Assembly (NCBI GenBank): GCA_021229015.1
Contig: CM037780.1
Span: forward strand, 61,182,449 to 61,246,448
DNA length: 64,000 nucleotides
Reading direction: 5' to 3'
DNA from: Solen grandis
Taxonomy: Eukaryota > Mollusca > Bivalvia > Adapedonta > Solenidae
Both the position numbers and the translations under genes were made by a program. Of this stretch, positions 24,901 through 39,900 are shown one piece after another (position 1 is the stretch's first letter; each line of letters opens with the position of its first letter). The notes beneath the pieces are model-generated. The model saw only the letters and a list, made by a program, of their open reading frames with translations, was not told where the DNA came from and searched no databases.

Positions 24901-27900
24901 GATCAGCCTGCGAGTTACTCACAGGTTGATCTGGTTTTATGCTGTTCGCATAGGTCTTTTCATGGTGTCCTCTATGAGGGAAAGGGTTAAATATTTTAGC
25001 ATAACTTACCTTTCATTCTTTGCCTGTGAAACAATTCTGGATTTTTCCAATAAATACTTTTCGACAATGGCGCTGGAAAAAAAGGAGACAGAAATGATCC
25101 TTGTAAATCATGGACAAGAATTCCATTAGCCAAGTAAACTGTTTATTCATCAAAATAAACTCTTGGAATCAATCTTTTTCTTTCTGCTGATCATCAAGGT
25201 ATGAAAATCACTTCTTATATTTACAAAAAGTCTAAACACATCAACATCCAGAGTCAATATTTTAAACCCCAAATTCAAAAAGTGAAAATTATGAAATTGA
25301 TGTCTGACTAAATCTTGACATAATTTAGTGTCTTATGTTGTGATGCATTAATGCAATAGATACTAGATGTAATTGGAATTATATATTCCTGTATTCTGAG
25401 TGTAGAATGGGGCGTGACAGGTTGGGACAAACTTGTTTCCAATATCGCCTCAACTTATGTGAGGCTGAGATTTAAATAAATATAAAATGAAAACTTTCGA
25501 AATGGATGAATAAGGGCATTAATGACTCTTCAAGTTGCACATTATCAATCTTAAGTCATCCATATTTTGTGTGTGTTCATTTTTCATTTCATATCTTTCT
25601 TACACTCTGACCAGCACCACATACACTGGACAGACCAGACAGGCACATAAAAATGGTTCTGATATATCTCCCTTGTTTTGTCAATCTGCATACAAGGGTA
25701 TTTCCAAGACTGATTTACATTACTTAACGTGGTACTATGCCATAAATTGAGTTGTTTTTCATTAATTCAAGGGCCGTTACTCTGTCTGGTTACCAAGGGA
25801 ACTGAGATGTTGTGCCCATTCACTGTGACCAAGTTTGGTAAAGATTTGTTAATGTTTTTTCGAGTTAGACAGCAGAAAACCTCAGTGGACGGCCCAACAA
25901 CATGCCAGTCTGCTCGCCCAGCTGCCACAAGTGAATCCATCATAGGCCCTGTCTTTGACAGGCATATAAAAATTGATCTATCTCCTTTGTTTTGTCAATC
26001 TGCATATAAGGGTATTTCAAGGACTGATTTGCATGACTTAATGTGGTATTATGCCATTTGTCTGGTTTCTTTATATTCATGCAGTTTTCCTCTAATTTGC
26101 TATTTACTGCAGGATTTCTTCTTCCCCAATGCAAAGGAAATGGCAATAACTTCCCTAAATTATGGTATAAAGGCCATTTCCATAGCATCTGAAAAAAGAT
26201 CTGCAGTCAAAAAACATGATATCTGTCAAAGTATTCATAAAACTAAAATACTGTTAGTGACGTTAAACCCAAGCAACTTAAGAGGCAGGATTCCCAGGAG
26301 CCAGTGGTCGGGATTTGCAAACCCATTAAAATGTTTTTCTGCCTAGTTTACATAGGAGGGCTTGTGGCACACTCATTACACAGCATAGATACTTGCTCAT
26401 CCAGAATCCTAATGTGGGATTCTAAAGTTGATTTGTATGGGAAGCATAGGATGGGATGACACATCACATGCATGCATGATTAGTATAGCCTAACAGGGAA
26501 ATAATAATGACCATATATGCTGCCATCAAATCCATAAAGAGAGATTTGTTTCGGTTAAGAGACCTTGCTTTACAATGAATGTAACAAAAACCTCATTGAA
26601 TATTGCTGCTGACTCAGTTTCCTCATCACCTGGCAGCTCAGCAATGCACCCCACAGTTGTTGACAACTAGTCTATGCACCCTATTGTTTCCTCATTGGAA
26701 AATCTTCCTCTTTGCCATTTATAATTCCTGTAAACATCTGTCAACAAATACATTAATTCAGTCATAAAATTCATTGCAAGATATCTATTATGTGTGGACA
26801 GTTTTAAACCTTGTATTTATGCTAAAAATAATATCTTCCCTGTTTTGATTTTGTGTGTCCCATCCCAGTATTCCAGTCATAATATCTACTACAGTTCTTG
26901 GGTCAGTTCTAGATCCACCACACTGAAGTATTACGCTGTAGACACATGGCATCTTAACACCAGACTAACCACACTTGACACAGCTGACGACCAGTTCAGG
27001 AAGTTTACCAGGTCAATTTAAATGACTTCATTTTTAAGTTTGGGATCTAATTTCAACATTTAACTGCATACGCTTTACTCTTATCCCTCTTCGCGACTGT
27101 TCCTGGGATGAACCAGAATTTTGCACCAGGGAAGACCATGAAATATCCTTGCTGCTACGGTGTCAAGCCCACAACTAATGTACTGCGGTCATCTACATTA
27201 CCACTGGTCCACCAGCCATCATTCCGCCTTTCAAAGCATTCAATTACACCTAAACCATTCGATGTGTCACATAATATTATGCTTAACCATTCAAACCTGA
27301 CATTAACATAATAGGACATGTCAAATAACACTATGCTTATCTCTTCCCTCTCCGAGATGTCACATAACATGTTTAACCCACAGGTCATGTCACATAATAC
27401 TATGCTTTCCCACTCAAAACATGTCCCTATCCTCTGATGTCATGTAACACTATGTCTAACCACTGAGGGATGTCACATAGCACTATGCTTAACCACTCAA
27501 AACATGCCCCTACCCTATGAGCATAGCACTATGCACCGGAAACTATGTTTAACCCACCAGACATGTCTAATAACACTATGCTTCCTACTCAAACATGTTC
27601 CTACCCTCTGAGAAATATCTCATAACACTGTGCCTAAAAACTCAGGGATGTTACATATCACTATGCCTAACCACTATTGGATGTCACATACAGGGTTTTC
27701 CCTTTATATTTTCAATTGGCGGACAAATGACTCCTTGCAATACAGATAAAGAGACAAATTTTGAAATATTTGGAGGTCATTTAAGCAGTTTGAGGGACAA
27801 AATGCCCATTTTGTGTGCCAGGGAAAACCCTGCACATAATAAAATACTATGTTTAACCCAGGGCATGTAACATAACACTATGCTTACCTTGTCAAAATAT

Positions 27901-30900
27901 GTCCCTACCCTCTGAGAGATGTTGCATAAAACTATGCATAACCACTCAGGCATGTAACATAACACTATGCTTACCCTTTCAAAATATGTCCCTACCCTCT
28001 GAGAGATGTTACATAAAACTATGCATAACCACTCAGGCATGTCACAAAACACTATGCTTACCCACTTAAACCATGTCCTTACCCTTGAGGGATGTCACTA
28101 AAAAGTATAAAGCCTTACCAGCTTGTTAGTTACTTGCATACTGGTTTGGTTTTTATTCTTGTTACACATCATTTTTCAGTTAGCTTTTGCGCAGTAATGA
28201 AACAATGATCCCATAATGCACTGGACAGGAAGACGCACCACCAGAGCAAGGGTTATTAACCACACGAAGAGAGCTGTTTGGGAAACAACCGATATAATTA
28301 ATATAAAACCTGATCAGCTTGAAAGGTACACTACACTTTAAAACCCAAGAGATAAGTAGGAAATAAGTATATAAGTTGCCCTTATATGCTCAGTGCCAAG
28401 CAACTTGGGAGCTATACCAGTACCATTTTATGACTTTGGTATATGTTACAGCCAGGGATCAAACATACAATCTCCTGAATCTAGGGCAGGCACAAACCAC
28501 TCTGCCTTAAGGACCTATGTGTAAAAGGGTGTGACTGGGTGGTCATGGGTGAATGACTAATGTAACCTTGTGATACACATACCCGTGAACCATGCCATTT
28601 TCCTTGTAGTTGACTTGGATAAACTTCCCAAACCGGCTGGAGTTGTTGTTGTGAACGGTCTTTGCATTACCAAAAGCCTGAAACAAACAATTAGCACCTC
28701 ATTTCAACACTGTTACCATATTACAGCTACAAATATATCACAAATACTGAATAAATATGACCATCATAATAAGACATTGGATATTTACCTCAGATCAAGA
28801 TCCATTATAATAAGACATTGGATATTTACCTCAGATCATGATCCATTATAATAAGATATTGGATAAAACCTCAGATCATGATCAATCATAAGACATTGGA
28901 TATTTATCTCAGATAATGATCCATTATAATAAGACATTGGATATTTATCTCAGATAATGATCCATTATAATAAGACATTGGATAAAACCTCAGATCATGA
29001 TCAATTATAATAAGACATTGGATATTTATCTCAGATCATGATCCATTATAATAAGACATTGGATATTTATCTCAGATCATGATCCATTATAATAAGACAT
29101 TGGATATTTATCTCAGATCATGATCCATCAAAACAAGACATTGGCTATTTATTTTAGATCATCCATTTCCAGCATAAAACCAGCTAAAACATTATGAGAA
29201 CACATTTTAAATTATTATTCTCTTTTGATATCTTGTTGATTTTTTTCAGAATTCCTTTCAATTATATGACACACATAAATTTACTCACATAATATACTCA
29301 AGGACTTTAAAAAAGCCTCACCTTGGAACAAAGTGGAATATTTTATTTCATGTTTTCAAAACATTTTTAAATCATTTAGAGACATAAAGAGGCATATTTC
29401 AGAATTTAAATTTTTCACTAAAGAAAATACCAGTTTAATAAAAGGGTCACTCTATGGAAACAAATGACTTATAATATCAAAGTTTTTAATATGAGGCGTT
29501 TTTGAAAGCCATCAAGTATACATGGAGTGGGTTCTATCAGACAGGAATAAAAGTAGAGTAACACAATATGTCTCATACACAAAGTGGCAGAGTGAAAAAG
29601 AAGTGTTGTTCTTTCTTTATTCTGACCTTACTCCAGGGATCATTTTGAAATGTCACTGCTTTTTCTCATATTGTGATAAAACAAACACATAGCCTGACAC
29701 TCAGAAGCAAAGTCAAAGATGGCCCATTCAGGAAACCTGCAGGTTCCTATCAACTTCTGTTGACAACACAAGACAAACTTTCTCAGTTGTTAACTAAAAC
29801 ATCAGCAAAATGTGTTGTGAAGTATTTGGTAGCTGCAGGAAGTAATTATATAGGTTCTCCTCGAGGAAGTGACCCAGCCCTCATGACTTGCTTAGCAAAT
29901 AATGTGTGCATCTTAGTAATAAGGAAATAAATGGCCTAACCAGAAGTACAGATATTCTGACACAGTCGATATGATTTATATTGTGAAGAGAGACCTAACA
30001 CCATCTTCCTTCTCATATCACTGCTAGGACAGTTAGGGGTGGACATACATAATTCAGTTGGAGTCTAACATCATATTGCAGGTCAAAACATCAAAATAGC
30101 CTGCTCTGTTTCTATGTGGTTACAAATTAGACTTGAGGGCCTGGGATCCAAACCATCTTATACTTGCATCATAAGGTAATGTTCAGACCTTATTAACCCT
30201 TTCCCTCATATAGACTCATTTTGACGCACTCAATAGGTACCACATAAAGCCTGATCTGCAGAAAACCACAGTTAAACCTTACCAAATTTAATAACAAAAT
30301 CCTTATTTCCAGACCACTGAGGAGCAGCGAACAGCATAAAACCTGATCAGCCTGTGAGGCTGATCTGGTTTTATGCTGTTTGCATAGGTCTTTTCATGGT
30401 GTCCTCTATGAGGGAAAGGGTTAATTAAAATGGATCCACACTGTATCTGTAACATGCAAAGTCAGCAATTCAGATGAAACAGGCCTCATAATCATGCTTG
30501 CTTGAATGATGACTACTAGTTCATCTGAAGGAATTACTGGGATGAGTTCACGCTTAATATCTCGATTCCATTACATTTAAAATATCACTTGAGAACATCC
30601 CCAATAGCCAAACCCAGCAACCCATCTCAATCAAGAAACATTGTTCTTCCAACTTATATTCCAACCACACAAATTGACTCATAAGCCCAGAAGATATTCC
30701 AACTTTAGAACAAAGAGAAGTGTCTTTTTACAAGTGGCATTTTCTTTCTACTGTGGCCAATTCGGCTTCAAATATTGCTTCAAAACTCCCATTATACCAG
30801 ATCCTCAGAAAACACTCATGTTTTGAAATGGAGTTTTGAACACTCCATGTTTTGGAATGGAGTTTTGAGCAATCGTAACATGAAACATTGGACTACAATA

Positions 30901-33900
30901 TGTCCTATGGTGTTGGATGGCCTAGCTTTACCACTCTTCATATCTCAATAATGATATCCTGGTTCAATACCAGTCATTTACATGTGGAAGCATGATGGTC
31001 ATTTGTCCAAATCACCCTTTTTTCTTTTGTGTAAGCCTGGACAACCACTGATCACATGATATCCATGTGTAGCTACTGGATTACCTGATTATCAAAGATA
31101 ACCTGTCTGAAATCAAAACACCAACAGATGAATCCACTTAGAACTTGATTGACATTAATCATATGACCATTCAATTTTCAGGAGACTTAGATTTAATCTG
31201 TATGTTAAGCCAACTAATCTGATATCCCAACTGTTTAAGTTACAATAATCTATGTGAATCCTTCAACCAGGTGCTACCTTCTTCCACAGGGCACATGTCT
31301 AATGCAGTTCATCATGCTTAATTGAAGAGTTTCAAAATACTAAACAAACACCCCCTTTCATATGTTTTAAAACCCTCCTGTTTTCACCGCTTTGTTTATC
31401 GTTCTCCCTAGTTAAACCTGAACAACCATGCAATAGCATCTGCACAGTAAACAAAATATTCACAATTATCGACAATTAGCTGCTATGAAGGAGGCTGTGT
31501 TTACTGATCTAATTTCTTCCTTTTCACCTTTTCTGCAACCCCAGTGTAAACAGCTCCTGTTTCACTTCAACACTTTCACCAAAATCAAACAAATTCTCGA
31601 CTCAGTAGGGCCTCAACACTGGTATGTCTTGGTCTCCCATGTGTTTCTTTTCAAGCTGGAACCTCCATCTCTCTAATGTAAGCAGAGAGAACACCATGAC
31701 CACCGGTACAGTCAACTCTATAAAACTTCCCATAATTCAGTATCAGAAACCAATTAATACTTCGTTATAACGAGAATGCACTTTGGTCTGTGTTTTCTCC
31801 ACATCAAGACACAACTGCACGTTTTATGGCAAGGCTTGATTGACTTGGCACAACACAACATTATATATGTTGTCTGGGATTTGGAATAAAAATCAGTAAT
31901 GATTACCTTCAGTTCAGTCGTAAAAATCTCACCATACATTTAAACCTCTGTGAAGTTGAGAATTTATTTTTGTAATACATAACTTTTTCCCCCCTTTTCT
32001 TCTCACAGTAGTGAAAAATAACAAATTTTGGAATTTCTGAACATAAAATATCAATTTTACATTACATCCTTTTTTTTGTAACTCAACAAAAATAGATTTT
32101 AATAAATAGTCATTCATTTAGCTTTACAAGAGATTTTAGACCATTCTTGTCTTTACTACATATACAGTCTTGCTGTGCTGCTTTGTGTTGAGTTGCTGTC
32201 TATATAGTAATTCTGAGGTTGTAATCATGAAACTTTGTTTGTTTGTTCGATTTAACATCCCACAGACAGTATTTCAGTCATCTGGAGAAAATGTCTTACT
32301 TGAGACAAATATAGTGCTGCTAATAACTGCAATCATCATTTTAAAGACATGTGGCATGATACCACACCCTGACACATTATCTTGACACAGGGTCAAACAG
32401 TTTAGGAACTACCCTTATATGCTGAGCGTCAAGCAAGGGAGCTATAATAGTACCATTTTTATACAACTTTGGTATGTCACAGTCAGGGATCGAACCCACG
32501 ACCTCCCATTCCCGTGAAACATTTAGGTTAATTCTATATTATCCTTTTTCTGAAATATCAAACTCTCATACTTAACATGCGGACATTTTTAGCAAAAATA
32601 TTTTATGGAGGTTTCAGGTTCAAATCCCTTTGGGGGCGAGGATCTTTAAAGACCTATCCAGGTGCAAAGTACAAGTCCAACCCAGGAACAATGGGAAAGG
32701 ATAGTATAAATTGTAAGAACTAATATTTCTGAATTGATGTTAAAAGAAACCAAAACTGAAGATGATTAATACCCCAGCATACTGCTTTGACACAGAAGAA
32801 TGGATAATTTTTTACTATAAGATAAATTTCTGAAAGTCATATGGTAAATTTCTTATTTCTTGATGGTCTGTTTCTGCTTTCATACATTCCATTGAGCTGG
32901 GACTACCATTGATTACATTTACATAGCAAAGAAAATCTATGCAGTTTTTTTTTCTTGCCACAAAACAGTTGATGATTCTGTCAAAACATTAAGTCTGTAA
33001 TATCATCTGACCTTTGCTGGCTAATACAAATGCAGTCTAATGTTAAAGAATCTGACAAAACTATATCTCAGATCAAAGCCAAGAGCTGGCATACCAACTG
33101 GAAATACCACCTTCTCTCATCCAGGTATCAACACTGCTCCTAAAATGCTTCAACCTGGAAATCAATCTGGCTTAAAAAAGAATTCCAAACAGCCTTTGAA
33201 ACATATTATTGATTGAATTTGTTATGAAATATTGAAAAAAAAATCCATAAAAATGCTGTTAACATTCTTTGGAAAGTCTTCTTTTTTTTCAAAATCCTCT
33301 CACTTGATGTAGATGTAGAGAAAAATGAAAGTCCTAAAAATTGTTTTAAAACAGTGAAGTGAGTGCATGTGTGAAGAGGAATGAGGTCACCAAAATGACA
33401 GCAAATGAAAAATGTAGGTTTTATAATCATAAATACAGATTCAAAACCATTTTGACAGTATTGCCTGTGGTGAAGAAACCACCCATATTGAGTGAGCATT
33501 CATCTATAGAGGGTATTTGAAAATTCTTATTGAATGACCATCTGTGAACGAGCTGCTTTAAACCTGTAAGTGTAGCCATGAATAATGGGACTTAACCCTT
33601 TCCCTCATATAGACTCATTTTGACGCACTCAATAGGTACCACATAAAGCCTGATCTGCAGAAAGCCAAACTCAATCCTTACCAAATTTAATTGCAAAATC
33701 CTCGTTACCAGACCAATGAGGAGCAGCGAACAGCATAAAATCTGATCAGCCTGCAAGTTACTCACAGGCTGATCTGGTTTTATGCTGATCGCACAGGTCT
33801 TTTCATGGTTTCCTCCATGAGGGAAAGGGTTAATATTTGTTTGCTTTACATACTGTGATATGAGCTTAATGGTTAATCAAAGTCCCGCACTAGTTCAGGA

Positions 33901-36900
33901 AATATGGTGTGGTAACAATCTGTAAGAATGACCTTGACCTATAAGAGGGACATTATCTCTAAAAAAACAGCATATCATTGAGGTTGACATTTATGTAAAC
34001 CTTACACATGCGAAGGTAAGTCAGCACTGTTTGGGATTGGCAGAATTACAGATGGAAAGAGTTTTTCATGATGTATTTATCAGTCCATTTTGACCGTCAA
34101 ATTATCAATATTGTTATAAAATATCTTAAGATTTATATATCAAGGGGTCAAATGGCTCCCATTCGATGGGCAGCCAAACAATATGTCTCCAGCGAAAGCA
34201 ACATGTTTGTGAAATGGAAAGAGGTGGAATGATCAATAACCATAAAATATTACATTGTTCTATCACTAAAAAGCCTTATTTACAGCCAACAGAACCAACA
34301 ACATACACCTATAACATAGGGAGAAGTTTTGAAACTGCACACTTAAGCACTATGAAATACATTTATTGGTTGATGCAGGAGGGATCTGTGAAAAGGGATC
34401 AATATTCTAAACACAAATGTTCCTCCCGTTAAATCGCTAAATATATTCAATAGCACTCTCACAATCGTCCTATTATATGCTAGAAGCAACTGGTATCATT
34501 TTGTGGACAAACCACCTTACAATCTGTCCCTCTGTTTCTACCCCTAACAACACTATAGCTACATGTAATTATGCTGATCAGTGTTTGTAAAGGATGAAAC
34601 TTAACTGGTGCAGGTTCAATATGTTGAAAAACAAAAAGAAAACCTGTAAAAGAAATTAAATAGCAATATTCAAATAATCATTAACACTAAACATTCTCAA
34701 AGTTCTTATTCAGAGTTTCTATCATTAAAAAATTTCAAATTCAACTAAATAAATACATTCATAATACAAGTTTTACAAATGCTATCTTAGCATTACTTAA
34801 TTATTGGGTGGTGGCTTCAAAGAATAAACTATCTTGTATTTCTTAAGGACCTCAAACGACAATGTTCCTGATCCAAATGCTAGGTAGTGAGTATGTCTCG
34901 AGATTGAAAGCTTTGAAATTGGTTAGATAAATAAAACAGAAGTAGATAGTGGTCCAATTCTCATAAACCAATTCCACAGCTGACCAGACTTCTCAGGCAT
35001 TCAGCACATGTAATTACAGTGGACAAAGTCTACATGAGACAACAGGCTGGCTAGTATATAACAATGTATGATAAATAATGAAATCTGGGTAACATTGCTT
35101 TCATGTTATTAAAAAATTGTTTTGGTTCCTATTTCATTTTCTCATCTTGATCACTCTCTTTCTCCCCCTTCTCTCTTCATCTCTCCCTCCAATTACTGAT
35201 TCTTTCCAACTCCTACCAATGTATCTAGTGAACACCTTGCAAGGTACTGTGTCTTGCCAAGAAGCAAATGATTAATTAGGAAACGAAAGAAATGAGACAT
35301 TACTTCAAAGACAATACTGTCAGAAATTTCACTGTTATTCCCACTCTGAGATATACCAACAACTGCCAACCTCTTATACATGGGACAGGACCACCTGACA
35401 AATAGAGGCTACTGGATGAAAAGGCAAGATGGACTGATACAATCGGCTACTTCATCTCCAAAATGTATCAACACTTAATTTAGCATCACAAATACTGGGA
35501 ACCATTTTCCAGATTTTCCACCAAAATGCAATCCATCATTGCCCCATCTGATCCATAGTAACTCCAATACAAACAACCAGTCTACAATTTACCATGTCAG
35601 ATTGCATAAACAGACAAGGGATTGCATTTACTATCTACAAGAAACTAGACACTAGATATTCGATCCAAAGTGGAAATAAGCTCATATACAACTGAAGAAA
35701 AAAAAAATGGTTATGTCTCCTTGAAATTATATCCATATGTTTACTTCTAGACAACACAATACATTAAAATACATACAAAATACATGAGCCACCTGTTTAA
35801 CACAGTTTTCAAGGAGCCTTTTATATTTGTTATTTTAAGAATCTGTCGGTTTGTTAAACATGCTATTTCTAGTACAGAATAAATACCCAAGGATATCTTA
35901 TATCTACACATAAGATCAAGTTTAATAATCTGCCAGTTTGTTAAACATGCTATTTCTAGAACAGAACTAATAACCAAGGATAATTTATAACTTCACATAA
36001 GACCAATAGAGAACTAGGGGTAAACCATTACAGGACCTTCATGGTACAATATAGTACTTGGTAAATGGTCTATTCTAAGTGTTTTTTCTTAAATTTGCAA
36101 GTTATAAGTATTAAAAGAATTGTATAGCAAGTTTACCTAGCCAAAGCTTGTAAACTGTAATATCAATAGATTCCATCACATTGAAGGTCCTCCAACCTGT
36201 AGGGGGATGGGGGGTGGGGGTTGGGGGGGGGATTCACTGGTTCTCTATGCAGTTAAAGTGCACACAGTTAGTCTGAAGGTTTTTGTCTTGAGTCAAATGG
36301 GAAACATGTTCTTACAACTTATACTTATCCCTCTTGATGGTTCCTGTGTTGGACCAGTACTTTGCGACCCGGAATGCCATGAAAAGTCCTTTCCCCCAAC
36401 TTGGTTCAAACCCACAACCTTAGGATCCTCAGATTGGTATGTAACCACATTACAGCACTGGTTGGTTCTTAGACCAAATTTTAAATCTCACCCACTCTGT
36501 AATGTCTTATCATCATAACAAATAAGCAAGGAATGACAAGAAAATGCTTCTGGAAATGACATAGGGAAAGTCTATTAGGATATTTCATCTCTACATCTTA
36601 TCTGGCTTATCTTTGCAGCAGTCCCCAAATTAGCCAGGGTGTATCTCTGGTCTGCAATAAAAACCTCAGTATTTCTTAACTAAAGACACCATCAAAAGAT
36701 CAGCTGTCAATCATTGGAGGTAACATGTTTGCTTATCATAAACTGCCCTGATGGCACCAACTCCCACTGATGTAACTCTTTGATGGCTGACATTGATTCT
36801 GTGTTTAACCAACATCATCAAGAAAACCTTGACTGAATTTCTACCAAACATTCATAACTGAGCTAAATGATACATAAATTCATTATATTATGAGAAAGTG

Positions 36901-39900
36901 CTCCATTATTCACATGCAGGATATTTAAGAATGCTAATATAGAAATTTATATACAAAAAGATGATGGCCCTGAATCGCTCACCTGATTATAAATGAGCAA
37001 CACATGTTGGATTTTTCATATGGACCTACTTTTTGACCCCACATAACCCACTTTCGAGTTTGTCCAAGATTTTATGGAAACAGACATTCCGACCAAGTTT
37101 CATGAAGATATGGTCAAAAATGTGGCCTCTAGCGTGTTAACAAGCCAAATTGTTGACGACGCACGTCGTACAACGGGCGATCAGGTGAGCTAAATATAAT
37201 CAATCTCTATCTGTTTTTTGTTGTGAATTCAACCACAGTTATGAGTTCAGGTGCATATCATTATATCGCAAGAGTTTTTTTAAAAGGAGATACATGTCCC
37301 CATGTCTGTTAAATTTTAGGAGTACACAGCAAAGTTTTGGGGGTACACTTATAAAGTAAAAACCATACATGTGTATAACATTATTTTCTACTTTTATCTC
37401 TTCTTTTTGTTTACTTTTTTAATTTAATTATATACATTATTTATTGATATAATTACTGTTAATCTTATTATTAACATCCAACTAATTATTTTAATTTATT
37501 TTTCAACAATATCAAAAGTGCAGTTCTTTGAATAGCTCATACATAATTTCCATTTTTGGGGGTCATTTTTTTTGCATGTTCTGCACAACATAGATATTGA
37601 TTTTTTATGTGCATCTTTATTTATTTACGTGATTCACATAAAATTTTACATGAATGGGAACACTGACTTACACCATATAACTTGCATAATGAACATCAAG
37701 TGGTATCTTGCCTGTTTTACTTTATATTGTAAATTATGTCATTTTGTTACGTCACTGACGTGATGGCGTGTGCAGATGCGCTGAGACCTGTGTTTTGTTG
37801 TGAATTTTTTTCCTTCTTTCTGAATAGTGAGAAAGACACGAGTCACGTTGGAATTGATTTCAACTTCCATCAAGCATGGTCCAGAACTGCAGCATAATGT
37901 TAGATTCGCAACAAGTAATGATGAATGCATTGAATCAAATATGCAATAAATTGTTAACTGCAACGTGTTCAACAGCACTACATCTTTTGCCTTCATTTTC
38001 CCATTAATGTACGTTAAATATAACTGGCTATAAAATTAATCTTTTACTTTTCAATAATATACCACTAAATAATTACAGTCTATCTATTAATCAAATAACA
38101 TAAGGCAACAAGTCCAAGAACCTCCAATGTACGCTGAGGTGCAAGCAAAAATACACAGGTACTATATACCAGTATCATTTTAATTATTTTACTGTTTCAG
38201 CTGGGGACCAAACTCTCAACCACATGAAAATGTGGCAGACACACTTAAACCACTCAGTGAGACAGGTGACCTACACAGACAAAAATAATACATTTTTATA
38301 AACATATCCACTGTTGTTGTTTTTTTCACATTCTATTTTCAACACATATCTTTGAGGTTTTACACTTATTCTGATGAGATGGGCAAGCTATTGTAAACAT
38401 TTTACTCATTTACTTAATATATATAAAATATATTGTGTGTGACACTTCCTCTCATCAAGACCTTTCCATATATGTAAATTAACTTCAATAGCATAAGTAC
38501 AACAGGAGTTATCGTCCATGAAAGAAAGGGGGATAACTCCAAAGATACTGATGCAAGAGTTATGAACCTTGTGCGTGACACCCCCTCTAATTCTTTCCAT
38601 AAATGAAATTTCACGTCCAAAAGTATATATGTAGGACACGAGTAATTTTCTAAACAATAATATGTGAAAAAGGAGGATAACTCAAAAAATACTAATGCAA
38701 GAGTTATGGGCCTTGTTCTTATCAAGTTCTTTCATTTATAAAATTTCATTTCAACAGCAGAAGTAAAAGAGGAGATATCTTCCTGACAAAATATGTGACA
38801 GAAATACAAATCTGACAAAAACAACATGTCTCCCGGGTCCCCCATATGAATATGGGGAAGACATAATGATCTATACAATTAACAAAAAGTTTGGTGAACC
38901 TGCATGTAACCTACTGCCTGGTAATGTTTTATAGTGTTTGCTACACACTGACACCTTCAGGACAAATATGTTAATTTAACTGTTTGTTTTACATTTACTT
39001 CAATGAAGATAAAAAAAATGTACAACAAAAACTAATCCCTTCTAGACAGTTACTGGTTTGGACCGGTGGAATTCAATCTCGCAACTTTAAAATCTACAGT
39101 CAAATCTGGATCAAGGCATCCTAACAACTAGACATACCATCTACTTTCAGTCTGATCTGGCTTAGAATTGGATTAACACAGTGAAAACTTTTAGGGACTA
39201 AACTATAGTGCTGCAGCATTTGGGGCCACCTGTGGGAATCAATATCTGAGCTTCTTTGACCTTTTCAACAGAAATTGCTTTAGCACATGTTAATGTTTCC
39301 CTAACAAATGTTAATGTCAGAAAATGAATTAGAAAGTTACCTGTAGCTCTGGTAATACTTGGCAAACTGAGGATCTGAACTCAAGTACTAGGCAATAAAA
39401 ACATTCACTTCCTGAGAGAGAGGGCTATAGAATGGGATGAAAACATACTACTTATACTTACTAATGAAATATTTATGAAAATTCTCTTTAAAGCAAGTAT
39501 TTACACTTAAGGATACCGACAATAAAAGAAACCAAAACAGAGCATGTTCAAGTATTTAAACAAAGATTCAGAATTATATGAGGGGCTTGATTATTTATAT
39601 CTTATTAATTCAAATATTACAATGCATAAAGAACTTGTGATTGTAATTTTGAAATTTGAGAAATGGTATGTACTGATATAATACACAACAGCCAGGTATA
39701 TAGAAGTAAAGGAGAGTGTTTAAATAGGACAGCAGATGAATTCCTACAAGTAAGTGGTTATAAATGGTAACTCAAAATCTCTTCTGGGTCCAAGGTGGAA
39801 ATTGACGACAAGGTTGAAAAGATGAAAAAATTCTGATAGAATATAAAAAAAAAAAAAAAGTTAAATAATTCATTAAGGAATAAACAAAAAAAAACAACTT

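Noticed and set aside
25729..26346. 205-residue open frame
   Set aside because: It lies in MYO9 intron 2 over one of two diverged direct repeats; the same short peptide appears in the neighbouring frame at 25535-25750. No domain is recognisable.
28775..29160. CRISPR-like array of direct repeats
   Set aside because: Units are contiguous without unique spacers, and the window is eukaryotic. The same holds for the arrays at 17038, 47850 and 56518.
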